Shown: positions 24,661 through 33,373 of the stretch, piece by piece
How positions within the stretch are numbered: the first letter of the stretch is position 1
How the letters are laid out: the number at the start of each line of letters is the position of its first letter
Source of the DNA: 66-474 sp040255405
GTDB lineage: Bacteria; Pseudomonadota; Gammaproteobacteria; Xanthomonadales; Rhodanobacteraceae
Assembly (NCBI GenBank): GCA_040255405.1
Contig: JBDZUX010000011.1
Coordinates: 5,896-69,895 of the forward strand
DNA length: 64,000 nt
Direction: 5' to 3'
The notes under the pieces: generated by a model
What the model was told of the DNA's origin: nothing
The model's input: the letters and a program-made list of their open reading frames with translations, nothing else
The model's database searches: none
Position numbers and translations under genes: made by a program

Positions 24661-27243
24661 TCACAGTTTCACGTTGAGCATCACGCCGACAAGGTTGGCG
24701 CTGTAATGGGGTTGCGGCCCGGGATCGGTGTAAATCCTGTGGTCGATCACCCTGTTGTCCGGCAGGCCGAGGTAGTGCCAGTCGGCAAAGCTGCCGGTCT
24801 CGAAAATGTCGAATACCCGCAGGCCGAACATCCGTGAGAGGGCAATATCGAAGCCGAGCTGCAGGGTGTTGATGTGGTAGTGGTTGTCCGGGAAGCCATT
24901 GCCCGCGGCATCGACGAAGGGCTGCTGCGTGATGGGCAGTGCGCCGGGCGAGGCGAACACGTAGCCGATCCTGCCGAGTGCGTAGGTGTAGGTGTAACTG
25001 AAATCAGCGCGTACACGCCCGAAATCGTGACGGAGCGTGAGGCCGGCGTTGTAATCGCGCTCGCGATCGAGGCTCTGCCACTGGTTGGCGAGCGGGAAAA
25101 GCGGGCCGCCCAGCGAAGGATCGTTGCGGCCCGGGCCGCCCGTGACGTCCTCGTTGTCGGCGACATTCGAGAAGTTCAGGGTCGAGTCGTCGCGTCCGAG
25201 ATTGGCGCTCATGCTGGTCATGGGCGAGGGTTGCCAGTCCCACGACAAGTCGATACCGCGGTTGCGGGTGGCCTGCCGGCCGATCGACGCGCCGTAATCG
25301 TCGCGCGTCGCGTATGCGATGGCCGAGAACGTGGCGGTATCGCCGACCGGGTAGACCAGCGTCGCGTGCAACTTGTGTTCGATGCGGTTGCTCAGGTCGT
25401 ATTTGCGCATCGCGTCGGTGGTGAACGCGACATTGCCGAGCGGCGGCGTCACGAAGCCGGGGAGTGCCGTCGAATAGAACGGTTCGTAAGGGTTGTAGTT
25501 GTAGGGCCCGCCGTTGCGGTACGCGAATTCGTAGTCGACGCGCAGCGTGCCTTTGCCCAGCGCGCGGTCCACCCAACCCAGCTTGATGCGTTGTTCGTTC
25601 ACCAACCTGCGCTCGCGATATTTCGGCTGGTCGCGATCGAAGCTGTAGGTCAAGTTGAACGTGTTGTTCTCGCTGACGCGCCAGTCGATGCCGGTCTCGA
25701 ACACGCTGTCGGTATAGCCGAACGGGATCGCGCGCACCTGGGTCACGTACGATGAGTACAGCGGATTGCGCGGGTCGAAGATGCCGATCTGGCCTGGGAT
25801 GATGCTGCCCTGAGCGCCGTTCTCGGCGATGTAGCCGTACTGCCCGGTCAGCGGATTGAAGGCGAGGTAGTGGGTCCTGTTGTCTTCGCGGTACCAGCGC
25901 AGGCCTGCGTGCCACCCGAGTTTCGGGAGAAGATGCAGCGTGATCTTCGCATCGAGCAGGCCGGTGTCGATGCGCGCGTTTGCGGTCTGCCGGGACAGTG
26001 CCGCGTTGGTGTTCCAGTTGGCGCAGTTGAAGGTGTAGTCGGCCGACGGCGAAATGAAAACGCCACCGGTACCGGTGCAGGTGACCGGTGGCAGCAGCGG
26101 ATCGTTCTGGCGCATCGTGCCCCACGCCGCGGCCAGCGAGAACTGGCCGTTCCACTTCAAGCTGCGCGAAAGTTCCGCGCGCAGATTGTGATAGTCGTTG
26201 TCGGGTTCCAGCGAGAACTGACCCTGGTAGATGTCGGCGACTTGCGGCACGCCGACGACGTTCTGCAGCGCGAACGGGCTCTGGTAGCTCAACTCGTCCT
26301 TGTGGTTGCGAAAGAACGAGCCCGTGTAGTTCAACTGGAATTGCCACGCCTTGCCGCTATTGCGCAGGCCCAAGCTCACGTCGGTGGTGGTGAAATCGAT
26401 CGGGCGCACCGTTTCCAGTGCGCCACCGTTGTCGGGGAGGATGTAGTTCAGGTACATCGGCCCGCCCCACAACCGGTCGCCCGTGCGTTTCTCGTTGACG
26501 ACAGAGACGTAGCCGGTCCAGTCGCGATAGAAGTTGTCTTCCAGGCTCAGGCCTTCGCGCCTGCGCGTGAGACTGATGGTTTGCCGCGGGCGGGTTTCCT
26601 CGACCGCCGCCACCTGGGCGGGCGTACTGCCGCCGGGGACCAGCGGCGCGGGCAGGGTCAGGATGGTGCTGCCGATGCCGTTCCACAGCGGATACGCGCT
26701 GGTGGTGACGCCATGCGGAATGGCGCGGTAGAACGCCTCGACCTTGTAACGGCCGTATTGCCCGGCCCGCAGGCGATAGTACTGGTCGTCGCCGCTCAAC
26801 CTGCTGCCTCGGAATTCCAAATAGCGGCCGGTTTTCGGATCGTCGGCATACAACGCAAACAGGCCGAGCGCGATGCCGTCCTTCCAGCCGGCGTACTGGC
26901 GAAAGAATTCAGCCCCGGCGTCGCCACCCAGGTGCAGGTAGCCCAATTGCAGAAAGCCCCGGTAGACCCAGTCGCTGTTCTTGTACAGCGGTGAATCTTG
27001 CTCGTCGCGCTGCGGCGGATAGGGGTACAGCACGCCGCCGGGCGTTCGCATCATCCCCGCGTGCAGCCACGAGAACCCGCGCGGATCGGCCCGCAGCAGC
27101 GGCGCCCAGCCGGTGGGGTCCAGCGCGTTGCCGTACTGGATGTCGCCCACGCGCGCGCTGTCGCTGGAATCGGCAAATGCGCGCCCGCCCACGAGTGCTG
27201 CGGCGATGACCATGGCCAGCGATGTGACGAACAGTTTGCGCAT
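24661..27243 (-). CDS. MtrB/PioB-family outer-membrane beta-barrel
   Basis: An 860-residue outer-membrane porin with a signal peptide (cleaved near residue 24) and a long series of alternating aromatic strands, ending in a short hydrophobic strand (VGVMLNVKL) as barrel proteins do. The pattern and size fit the decaheme-associated MtrB/PioB family, in which a 26-strand barrel sheathes a decaheme cytochrome and lets electrons cross the outer membrane. The N-terminal CXXC motif of Shewanella MtrB is absent, as I recall for some PioB/MtoB-like proteins. The decaheme gene ends 27 bases upstream and the diheme cytochrome gene starts 10 bases downstream. Fe(II) oxidation and outward respiration are both possible; direction cannot be read here. 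Confidence 0.85.
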   Translation of the reverse strand: MRKLFVTSLAMVIAAALVGGRAFADSSDSARVGDIQYGNALDPTGWAPLLRADPRGFSWLHAGMMRTPGGVLYPYPPQRDEQDSPLYKNSDWVYRGFLQLGYLHLGGDAGAEFFRQYAGWKDGIALGLFALYADDPKTGRYLEFRGSRLSGDDQYYRLRAGQYGRYKVEAFYRAIPHGVTTSAYPLWNGIGSTILTLPAPLVPGGSTPAQVAAVEETRPRQTISLTRRREGLSLEDNFYRDWTGYVSVVNEKRTGDRLWGGPMYLNYILPDNGGALETVRPIDFTTTDVSLGLRNSGKAWQFQLNYTGSFFRNHKDELSYQSPFALQNVVGVPQVADIYQGQFSLEPDNDYHNLRAELSRSLKWNGQFSLAAAWGTMRQNDPLLPPVTCTGTGGVFISPSADYTFNCANWNTNAALSRQTANARIDTGLLDAKITLHLLPKLGWHAGLRWYREDNRTHYLAFNPLTGQYGYIAENGAQGSIIPGQIGIFDPRNPLYSSYVTQVRAIPFGYTDSVFETGIDWRVSENNTFNLTYSFDRDQPKYRERRLVNEQRIKLGWVDRALGKGTLRVDYEFAYRNGGPYNYNPYEPFYSTALPGFVTPPLGNVAFTTDAMRKYDLSNRIEHKLHATLVYPVGDTATFSAIAYATRDDYGASIGRQATRNRGIDLSWDWQPSPMTSMSANLGRDDSTLNFSNVADNEDVTGGPGRNDPSLGGPLFPLANQWQSLDRERDYNAGLTLRHDFGRVRADFSYTYTYALGRIGYVFASPGALPITQQPFVDAAGNGFPDNHYHINTLQLGFDIALSRMFGLRVFDIFETGSFADWHYLGLPDNRVIDHRIYTDPGPQPHYSANLVGVMLNVKL

Positions 27244-27270
27244 GCACTGTCCCGCTGCGCCGTGACGGCG

Positions 27271-28512
27271 CTACTTGTGGAACCTCGAACCGGAGGGATT
27301 GTTGGAACCATGGATGTTGGTGTGGCAAGTCAGGCAGGCGCGTCCGATCAGCCGTTCGTCCGGTGCGGGCCCGGTTGCCAAACCTGCCCTCGTCAGCAAG
27401 TCGTTGGGGTGCCCCGTCATGGTGTGGCACTGCTGGCACAACATCGGCACGGGCAGCGTCAGGAGCGCCTGCTGGTTGGAACCGTGCGGGTCGTGGCAGG
27501 TCAGGCAGTCTTTGCGGACCGGCGCATGTTCGAACAGGAACGGCCCGCGCTTCTCGGCATGGCACGTGTAGCAGGTTCCGTTGACGGTGTCGGTCTTGAT
27601 CAGGTCCGCGTTCAAGGTGCCGTGCGGGTTGTGGCAATCGACGCAGGACATCTGTCCTTCCGGCAGCGGCATGTGCGAGCGGCGGTTGAACTTGTCGCGG
27701 ATGTCCTGATGGCACGTCGCGCAAACCTGGTTGATCGAGTTCTTCGCCAGCACGCCTTCCGGTGACAGCCGCGCCATCGGGTTGTGGCAGTCGGTGCAGC
27801 CGAGTTGGTGCTGCTGGTGCACGGACCCGGTCCAGTCCTGGCGCGCACCGCCCCTGTGGCATGCAAGGCACACGCCCGTCTGCGCGTCGATCGGCGTCCC
27901 GGCATCACGGGTGAAGGCGATGATCAAACCCGGCTTGGTTGGATCCCTGGCGTGCGCGGAGCCGGGGCCGTGGCAGGCTTCGCATGCGGCCTTGGCGCCT
28001 GTTCCGGCGGCTCCGGCGCGAAACGCTCGTACATGCAGCGAGTGGGATGCTTGCACGTTCTCCAGCGCGTGGCAGGCAACACAGGATTTGGCGCCAATCG
28101 CAATCGCATCCGGCGCGAGGGGATTCTTCGCGATCGGTGCGCCGTCGAAGGGCGTGGCCACACCGTCGTCGAGGAACGCGTGCGTACGCGGGTGCGCGTT
28201 CGCATCCGCGTCGCTGCGCATGTCGGTGCGCGGCAACATCCGCTTGAAGTCTTCGGTGGTCAATGCGCTGGCCAGCCGCGTGCTCGCGTGCGGATTGGCG
28301 CGGCTCGTATCCACCGCGGCCTGCGCCGTCATCGTCGGCAGCATGCGGCTGAAATCCTGTTCGGTCAGCGCGCTCCCGGCCGTGGCGGGAGGGGCCACTT
28401 GCGCAAAGGCCGGATGGGCCACCAGCAGCGCGCTTGCCACGGCCAGCCGCGCGAACCATGCACGGGCCGGGCGCAGCCCGCCGCGTTCCATCGTTCGCTC
28501 AGAGGAAGTCAT
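27271..28512 (-). CDS. Decaheme c-type cytochrome, DmsE/MtrA family
   Basis: A 413-residue periplasmic cytochrome with exactly ten CXXCH heme motifs between about residue 130 and the C-terminus (CVACH, CEACH, CLACH, CTDCH, CATCH, CVDCH, CYTCH, CLTCH, CQQCH, CLTCH). This matches the DmsE/MtrA/PioA group that plugs an MtrB-type barrel. A signal peptide ends near residue 38. Between the signal and the first heme lies an extra stretch of about 90 residues with a duplicated short motif (ALTEQDFSRMLP at 48-59 and ALTTEDFKRMLP at 83-94). The start at 28512 overlaps folE2 by 14 bases; the ATG at 28491 is the alternative, and neither has a strong ribosome site. No outer-surface MtrC-like cytochrome is encoded nearby. 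Confidence 0.92.
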   Translation of the reverse strand: MTSSERTMERGGLRPARAWFARLAVASALLVAHPAFAQVAPPATAGSALTEQDFSRMLPTMTAQAAVDTSRANPHASTRLASALTTEDFKRMLPRTDMRSDADANAHPRTHAFLDDGVATPFDGAPIAKNPLAPDAIAIGAKSCVACHALENVQASHSLHVRAFRAGAAGTGAKAACEACHGPGSAHARDPTKPGLIIAFTRDAGTPIDAQTGVCLACHRGGARQDWTGSVHQQHQLGCTDCHNPMARLSPEGVLAKNSINQVCATCHQDIRDKFNRRSHMPLPEGQMSCVDCHNPHGTLNADLIKTDTVNGTCYTCHAEKRGPFLFEHAPVRKDCLTCHDPHGSNQQALLTLPVPMLCQQCHTMTGHPNDLLTRAGLATGPAPDERLIGRACLTCHTNIHGSNNPSGSRFHK

Positions 28513-29563
28513 GACCGAGGCCGGCGGCGTGTCCGGGGCCCTGAAAATTCCTGCCGACCTGGGCAACGGCGTCGTGCGCGTGCAGGCTTTCGTGGTGTTC
28601 GACGCGCACGTGGAAAGCGGCGATACCGTCGTCGGCGTCGAGCGTGCGTCGCACGCGGCGGGCTGCGTCCTCGCAGAACATGGGATTCTCGGCATTGGCC
28701 TGCGCGAAGGCCTGCTCGTCTTCGCGTTTGACGGCAGTCTGTACCGCAGTCCCGAGCGAGTGCTCGATCCGGTCGATCAAGGCGATCAGGTTCATTGGCG
28801 CACCCGGAACGAACCGCACGCACACGTGCGCGATGCTGCGTTGTGCATGTGGGGTGGCGGCCATGCCGCGTTCGCTGCCCAACCACGCCGCCACCGCGCC
28901 ATGGCTCAACGGTTCGCCCGCACGGAAGTCCAGCGCGAACCGTTGCTGGACGAGTTGGCGCGACAGCGCGGCGGACGCGGGGCAGGTCGACGAATACACG
29001 ACTTGGGTCCCGAGGTCGACGTGAAAGACATCGCCGGCCAGGACGGCTTCGATGGAAACGGGGTAGGCGCGCCAGCCGTGGTGATTGCTGCGGAGCGCCT
29101 TCCTGCGCACGAGGTGTTCGAACCGGATCCCGATGCAGGCGCGGTCGGCGAGTTCGCGGTGCGATTGCAGGAAGGCGCGCAGCAGCGATTCCAGCGTTTT
29201 CGCGTCGACGGCTGCATCGCCGAGGTATTGATCCACCAGCAAGTACAGGCGCGACATGTGGATGCCGCGTCGATCAGGCCGCATCAGGTTCACGAAGGCG
29301 TCGACGCTCGCGCGACAACGCTGCGGGCCGTCGTCGCCGGCATCGAAAAGAATCGGTACCTCGATCCCCCGCATGCCCACCCAGTCGATCGCATCGTCAC
29401 GCAGCGGCAGTGGTTCCGCGGCGACGTCTGGCTTTGCGTGAAAGAGGTTGCGAAGGTTTTCCTTCGTATGCTCCGGTGCATGCACGGGCGCATCGATTGC
29501 GCGGTGGTCGTCCCGCGTCGCACCGGTCGCATCGGGCGCGATCACCGCGTCCGCATCAGTCAT
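28499..29563 (-). CDS. folE2: GTP cyclohydrolase I type 2 (FolE2)
   Basis: Makes dihydroneopterin triphosphate from GTP, the entry step to folate and related pterins, and unlike FolE can use metals other than zinc. The 354-residue protein shows the family blocks: VGMRGIEVPI, the active-site cysteine in SSTCPASAALSRQ, HAQRS, ENPMFCEDAARR and the C-terminal HHESLHAHDAVA. An N-terminal stretch of about 60 residues goes beyond the core. The ATG at 29563 overlaps the protease stop by 8 bases and the stop overlaps the cytochrome gene, so it is embedded in the operon. A pterin enzyme among electron-transfer genes is unusual; it may supply a cofactor or serve as a metal-sparing isoform under the same stress. 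Confidence 0.9.
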   Translation of the reverse strand: MTDADAVIAPDATGATRDDHRAIDAPVHAPEHTKENLRNLFHAKPDVAAEPLPLRDDAIDWVGMRGIEVPILFDAGDDGPQRCRASVDAFVNLMRPDRRGIHMSRLYLLVDQYLGDAAVDAKTLESLLRAFLQSHRELADRACIGIRFEHLVRRKALRSNHHGWRAYPVSIEAVLAGDVFHVDLGTQVVYSSTCPASAALSRQLVQQRFALDFRAGEPLSHGAVAAWLGSERGMAATPHAQRSIAHVCVRFVPGAPMNLIALIDRIEHSLGTAVQTAVKREDEQAFAQANAENPMFCEDAARRVRRTLDADDGIAAFHVRVEHHESLHAHDAVAQVGRNFQGPGHAAGLGHDFL

Positions 29564-30818
29564 GGTTCGATGGCGCCGCATGGCGCAGTGCGGCAACCGC
29601 GGCAGCGGCGTTCACCTGATGCACGCTGTCGGCCATCGTGCTGGTCCGTGTCAGGAGGTCGTGCATGGTGCGTGCATCCAGGCCAGGATCGAGTGACACC
29701 AGCAGTGCGGCGATGCCGCTGACCTGCGCGGCAGCCATGGACGATCCGGAGGTGAAGTCGTAACCGCCATCGGGCTGCGTCGTCAGGATGTCGTTGCCGG
29801 GCGCATTCAGCACGCCCGGCGGGTCCAGTGCGCTGCCACTCGTGTTCACCACGATCACGCCGGGGACATCGGCGGGGAATCCATCGAGCCTGCCGTCCGG
29901 CGGCAGTGCGGCGATCACGATGTGCCGCTGCAGCACGCCCCGCAGCAGTCGGGACAGAAGGGGGTCGGACGGGCCACCCAGGCTCAGGTTCACGATGCGC
30001 GCCTTGGTGTCCATCAAGGCGGCCAGGGCCTTGGCGAGGGTGAACGAATTGCAGCGCGCGCCGTCGCCGGAGTCCGGCGGGTACCAGCACGCCTTGTAGA
30101 TGCTCAGGCTGGCCTTGGGCGCCATGCCCACGATGCCGATGTGGTTGTCGGCGATCGCGCCGATGATGCCGGCGACTTCGGTGCCGTGGTGATCGTGATC
30201 GAACGCCGATGTGTCGTCATCCACCAGGTTGTGCACATCGCGGATCTGGCCCTTCAGGTCGGGGTGCGCCAGGTCCGCGCCGGTATCCACGATGGCGACG
30301 TCGACGCCCGCGCCCTGGGTTGCGGTTTGCGCGCGGGCGGCGGCGGTTTCGACGAAGCCGCGCTGGAGATCGACATAAGGGTCGTTGTACTTGCGCGGAT
30401 CCCCGGGAGGACTGGAATGGACGGAAAAATCCTGCAGGGGCTCCGCGAGCTGCACCCGCTGGTCGCGCCCCAGCGCCGCGAGCAATGTGTCCCGGCTGGT
30501 TCCGGCAGGCGGCTCCAGCACGATGCAGTACAAAGCCAGGCTCTTGATGGGCCAGCCCACGAGCTGGCGCCAACGGTAATTGCGCTGCAACGCGGCAAGG
30601 GTGGACGCCGCGCGCTGGCCGGCGCCGTAGTTTCCCGACGGTGCGTAGCCAAGCATGCTGGAACCTGCGTGGGTCGCCGGCGGGTCGATCGGATTGGCCA
30701 CGGCCAGCACGATGTCACGATGGCTGTCCATCGAAACCACGAGGTTGCCGGTTTGCGCTTGCGCGAATGTGCCCCACGCCAGGCATGCGACGGCGGTCAG
30801 GAGCGCGCCCGGTCTCAT
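29556..30818 (-). CDS. Exported subtilisin-like serine protease (S8)
   Basis: A 420-residue protein with a signal peptide (about residues 1-22), a propeptide-like region (about 80-130, ending VQLAEPL) and a subtilase domain. The triad is Asp178 in VDTGAD, His211 in HGTEVAG and Ser360 in SGSSMAAAQVSG. The segment that normally carries the oxyanion-hole asparagine (AAGN) reads AALPPDG near residue 305, so that residue seems to be missing and catalysis may be weak or altered. The gene overlaps the anti-sigma gene by 4 bases (ATGA). The propeptide end resembles the C-terminus of the anti-sigma factor. It is a candidate for regulated proteolysis that controls the sigma factor, or for maturation of conduit proteins. 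Confidence 0.85.
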   Translation of the reverse strand: MRPGALLTAVACLAWGTFAQAQTGNLVVSMDSHRDIVLAVANPIDPPATHAGSSMLGYAPSGNYGAGQRAASTLAALQRNYRWRQLVGWPIKSLALYCIVLEPPAGTSRDTLLAALGRDQRVQLAEPLQDFSVHSSPPGDPRKYNDPYVDLQRGFVETAAARAQTATQGAGVDVAIVDTGADLAHPDLKGQIRDVHNLVDDDTSAFDHDHHGTEVAGIIGAIADNHIGIVGMAPKASLSIYKACWYPPDSGDGARCNSFTLAKALAALMDTKARIVNLSLGGPSDPLLSRLLRGVLQRHIVIAALPPDGRLDGFPADVPGVIVVNTSGSALDPPGVLNAPGNDILTTQPDGGYDFTSGSSMAAAQVSGIAALLVSLDPGLDARTMHDLLTRTSTMADSVHQVNAAAAVAALRHAAPSNHD

Positions 30819-31447
30819 GGCGTGTTGTCGACGGGCTCTGCCAGGCGGATGTCGCGATCAGCGCGAAGTCGCCGCAACAAGGCTGCCGAAGACAAGGTGG
30901 ATCCGGCGGGCACGACCGCGTAAGCCCCCGCATCGTTGGGGCCATCGATCACGCGCAGATCGAGCTCATGCAGCAATTGGTTCCAGTCGGCCAGCTTCAT
31001 GCCGGTGGCGGGCACGACACGCAGGGCGCCCGCCGGCTCGAGCAGGGCCGGCTGGCTGAGGGTGTGGTAATGCGGCGCCTGATCCGACCACAACCGGACA
31101 CCGAGGGCGCCGATCCCGATCGCCTGCACCACCACCGCGACGGCCAGCAATCGCGTCAGCCGACCCGATGACCAGAATCGAACCGGCATCGCTTCAGGCT
31201 CGGGCGCGTCGAGGCGTTGCAGCAGATGTTTCAATCCGCGCTCGGCGTCGACGGGGACATCCGTGGGCAAGGACAGCGCGCAACGCAGCCGGCTCTGCTG
31301 GGCGAACTCCGCGCTGCACGCCGCGCACTGCGCAAGGTGGTGCATCAGCCATTCGTGTTGCTCGGGGGCGGCGGTCGCCTGCAACACCCACGGCATGATT
31401 TCCCATGCACGAGCACAGTCCTTGCCGGGATTCGTCTGGATCGTCAT
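30815..31447 (-). CDS. Membrane-bound zinc-finger anti-sigma factor with propeptide-like periplasmic domain
   Basis: A 210-residue protein. The cytoplasmic part has the ZAS pattern HHLAQCAAC (His-X3-Cys-X2-Cys, about residues 36-44), one membrane helix follows at about 97-117, and the periplasmic domain of some 90 residues has a subtilisin-propeptide look. It contains DGPNDAGAYAVV and ends LRADRDIRLAEPV, close to the propeptide end of the protease encoded next. It should hold the ECF sigma factor at the membrane until a signal releases it. ATGA overlaps on both sides tie its translation to the sigma factor and the protease. Confidence 0.87.
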   Translation of the reverse strand: MTIQTNPGKDCARAWEIMPWVLQATAAPEQHEWLMHHLAQCAACSAEFAQQSRLRCALSLPTDVPVDAERGLKHLLQRLDAPEPEAMPVRFWSSGRLTRLLAVAVVVQAIGIGALGVRLWSDQAPHYHTLSQPALLEPAGALRVVPATGMKLADWNQLLHELDLRVIDGPNDAGAYAVVPAGSTLSSAALLRRLRADRDIRLAEPVDNTP

Positions 31448-32028
31448 GACATGTTCTCTTGTTGCACGGGCGGATCGCCGGCCAAGGTCGGGAGTACGTT
31501 GCGCAACTTGATGCGCGCGTGGAACAAACGGGCTTTCACGGTGCCGACCGGCGCCTGCATGATGGCGGCCACCTCGTCCAGGCTGTTGCCGACCCCGTAG
31601 ACCAGTTCAACCACGACACGCTGGTCGGCGGACAAGTGCTCGAGCGCCTTGCCCAGCCAATCGCGCAACTCGCGGTCTTCGTCAGGGTCGTGGGACGGAC
31701 CGCGCCCTTCGCGCAACGCATAATCGTCGACGGGTTCGTCGCCACGCTGGCGCAGCGCCTTCAACCCGCAGCGATAGGCGATGCCCATGATCCAGGTGGA
31801 AACACGCGAGTCGCCCTGGAAACTGCCCGCCTTTTGCCACGCGATCCAGAAGCAATCGTTCACGATTTCCTCGATCAGGTCGGCGCGCCGTGTCAGGCGT
31901 GACAGGAAGCGGCAAAGTCCACCGTGGTAGGCGCGATATAGCGTCTCGAGCGCCGCGCGATCGCCAGTTGCCATGCGCTGGAGCAGCACGCGGTCGCGGG
32001 AATCGACATCGCTGGTGGATTCATTCAT
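31444..32028 (-). CDS. ECF-subfamily RNA polymerase sigma factor
   Basis: A 194-residue sigma factor with region 2 (DLIEEIVNDCFWIAWQKAG, about residues 50-70) and region 4 (LSADQRVVVELVYGVGNSLD and the following helix-turn-helix). There is no region 1.1 or 3, and no extra C-terminal domain. The ATG at 32028 is chosen because region 2 then starts at the usual distance; an in-frame start up to 93 bases upstream is possible. It heads the operon that continues through the anti-sigma factor, protease, FolE2 and cytochromes, so it probably controls its own expression and that of the electron conduit. The consensus promoter is not identifiable by eye in the 108 bases upstream. Confidence 0.9.
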   Translation of the reverse strand: MNESTSDVDSRDRVLLQRMATGDRAALETLYRAYHGGLCRFLSRLTRRADLIEEIVNDCFWIAWQKAGSFQGDSRVSTWIMGIAYRCGLKALRQRGDEPVDDYALREGRGPSHDPDEDRELRDWLGKALEHLSADQRVVVELVYGVGNSLDEVAAIMQAPVGTVKARLFHARIKLRNVLPTLAGDPPVQQENMS

Positions 32029-32136
32029 CGCGGCGCGGGAATGACCGTTCTGCGGGGTGGGTGCCAGTTCGATGCGTAAAGGTTGCCTGTCGGGCACCAT
32101 GGGTTCACTGGGCGGTACCACGGCAGGGAGATGGCC

Positions 32137-32958
32137 TCAGAAGGACCTGGAAATGGTCAGGAGCCATGGCGAGGCGGCGAAGCGGCGAAGGTTCCTGCGC
32201 GAACCCGGGTCGATGGCGACGCGATCGACCTCGACCTGCCACCCGCCGTGGCTCCAAAGCAAGCCGGCTTCGCCGTAACGGTAATAGCCCGTGTGATAGT
32301 GCTCGTCGGGGTATCCATAAGGCACGGCATAGCGCGCAACGCCGAATCCTCCGGAAATGGAGAACCCCCCGGTCAGCGGCCAGTGGAAATTCACATCGAC
32401 GGCCGGGTGCAACCGGTGTTCGTCCGCACTGGCGACATAGACGCCCGAGAGGCCGACGGTCAAGACGTCACGGTACACCCAGTAGACGCCCGGTTCGTAG
32501 ACGTTGGCGTGGAGGCGCCCGGCATAGTGGTAATAGACCATGTCGGCCTGCATCCGCCAGTTCTCGGAAAGGGCCCAGGCGCGCGCGACCCGGGCCACGC
32601 TTTCGGCAACGTGGTCTGGCGATCGCAGTTCGATTCCGCCGGACAAGCCCAGCGACCAACCGGATGGCGTGGTCCAGGCGATGCCGCCCTGCAGGGCCGG
32701 GGTCGCGGCCGTGATCGCGAGACCACGATCCACCAACTGGGAGGTGAGTGACACCGTGCCGCTCAATTCCCCGGCGCGGGCGTGAACCGGGACGAGCGAG
32801 CAGATGGCAATGGTCGCGGCGACCAAGGCCCGGGCGGCGGGGCCAAACGGTGCGCCGCGCACGGAATGAATTCGCTGACTGCGCGGTGCGCGTCCCCGCC
32901 GAGCTTCGGCACGGGCGCGTTGGTGCTGCCGGGTGGACTTGTCACCGTCATGCGCCAT
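32137..32958 (-). CDS. Putative outer-membrane barrel, gcw_chp/TIGR02001-like
   Basis: A protein of about 273 residues (237 if the GTG at 32862 is used). A hydrophobic signal (ALVAATIAICSLVP) precedes a small beta-barrel with the opening SGTVSLTSQLVDRGLAI, similar to the conserved proteobacterial family TIGR02001. Alternating Tyr/Trp/Gly strands run to the last residue and it ends in phenylalanine, as barrel proteins often do. The basic stretch before the signal makes the 32958 start doubtful. It lies 108 bases upstream of the sigma gene on the same strand and may be part of the same transcript. The family's function is unknown. Confidence 0.65.
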   Translation of the reverse strand: MAHDGDKSTRQHQRARAEARRGRAPRSQRIHSVRGAPFGPAARALVAATIAICSLVPVHARAGELSGTVSLTSQLVDRGLAITAATPALQGGIAWTTPSGWSLGLSGGIELRSPDHVAESVARVARAWALSENWRMQADMVYYHYAGRLHANVYEPGVYWVYRDVLTVGLSGVYVASADEHRLHPAVDVNFHWPLTGGFSISGGFGVARYAVPYGYPDEHYHTGYYRYGEAGLLWSHGGWQVEVDRVAIDPGSRRNLRRFAASPWLLTISRSF

Positions 32959-33373
32959 GTGACCTGCGCTCCGGGAATCGACGGCCACCAAGCCAGCCGT
33001 GGTGCACCCAACGCGCAAGCGGCTTGCCATGAAGCGCTGTCGGCATCTTCGATCGGCCCTGATCCCGCCAGCCATGCGATCCAATCATCACGACCGGAAA
33101 AACGAGCCGCGGATTGCAGCCGGAGTGCCGGGTCCCTTCGCCGGATGCAGTCGCATGCATGACGGCCGCCCTCGTGCCCGTCAATCGTGGACAGATTCCA
33201 CTGCCGCGTCGGTAATCGTGTCAAGCCGGGTCAGGCAACCGCGCCTGCCGGCAATCGCCGTGCCCGGAACGGATCGCGGCAGCAGGCATGGCGGTTTTAA
33301 ACCAAAGCACTTCGCGAGGACACCCATATCACGACCTGTCGACGCATTCCGGGATCCCGAGACGCCCCATCCC
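32959..33373. other. 415-base divergent intergenic region
   Basis: Separates the barrel gene (reverse) from the first methyltransferase of the glycan locus (forward). Both upstream frames are open but carry no family features and are taken as chance. The region should contain both promoters; I see only an A/T-richer patch around 33292-33335 and no confident hexamer pair. Confidence 0.4.
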
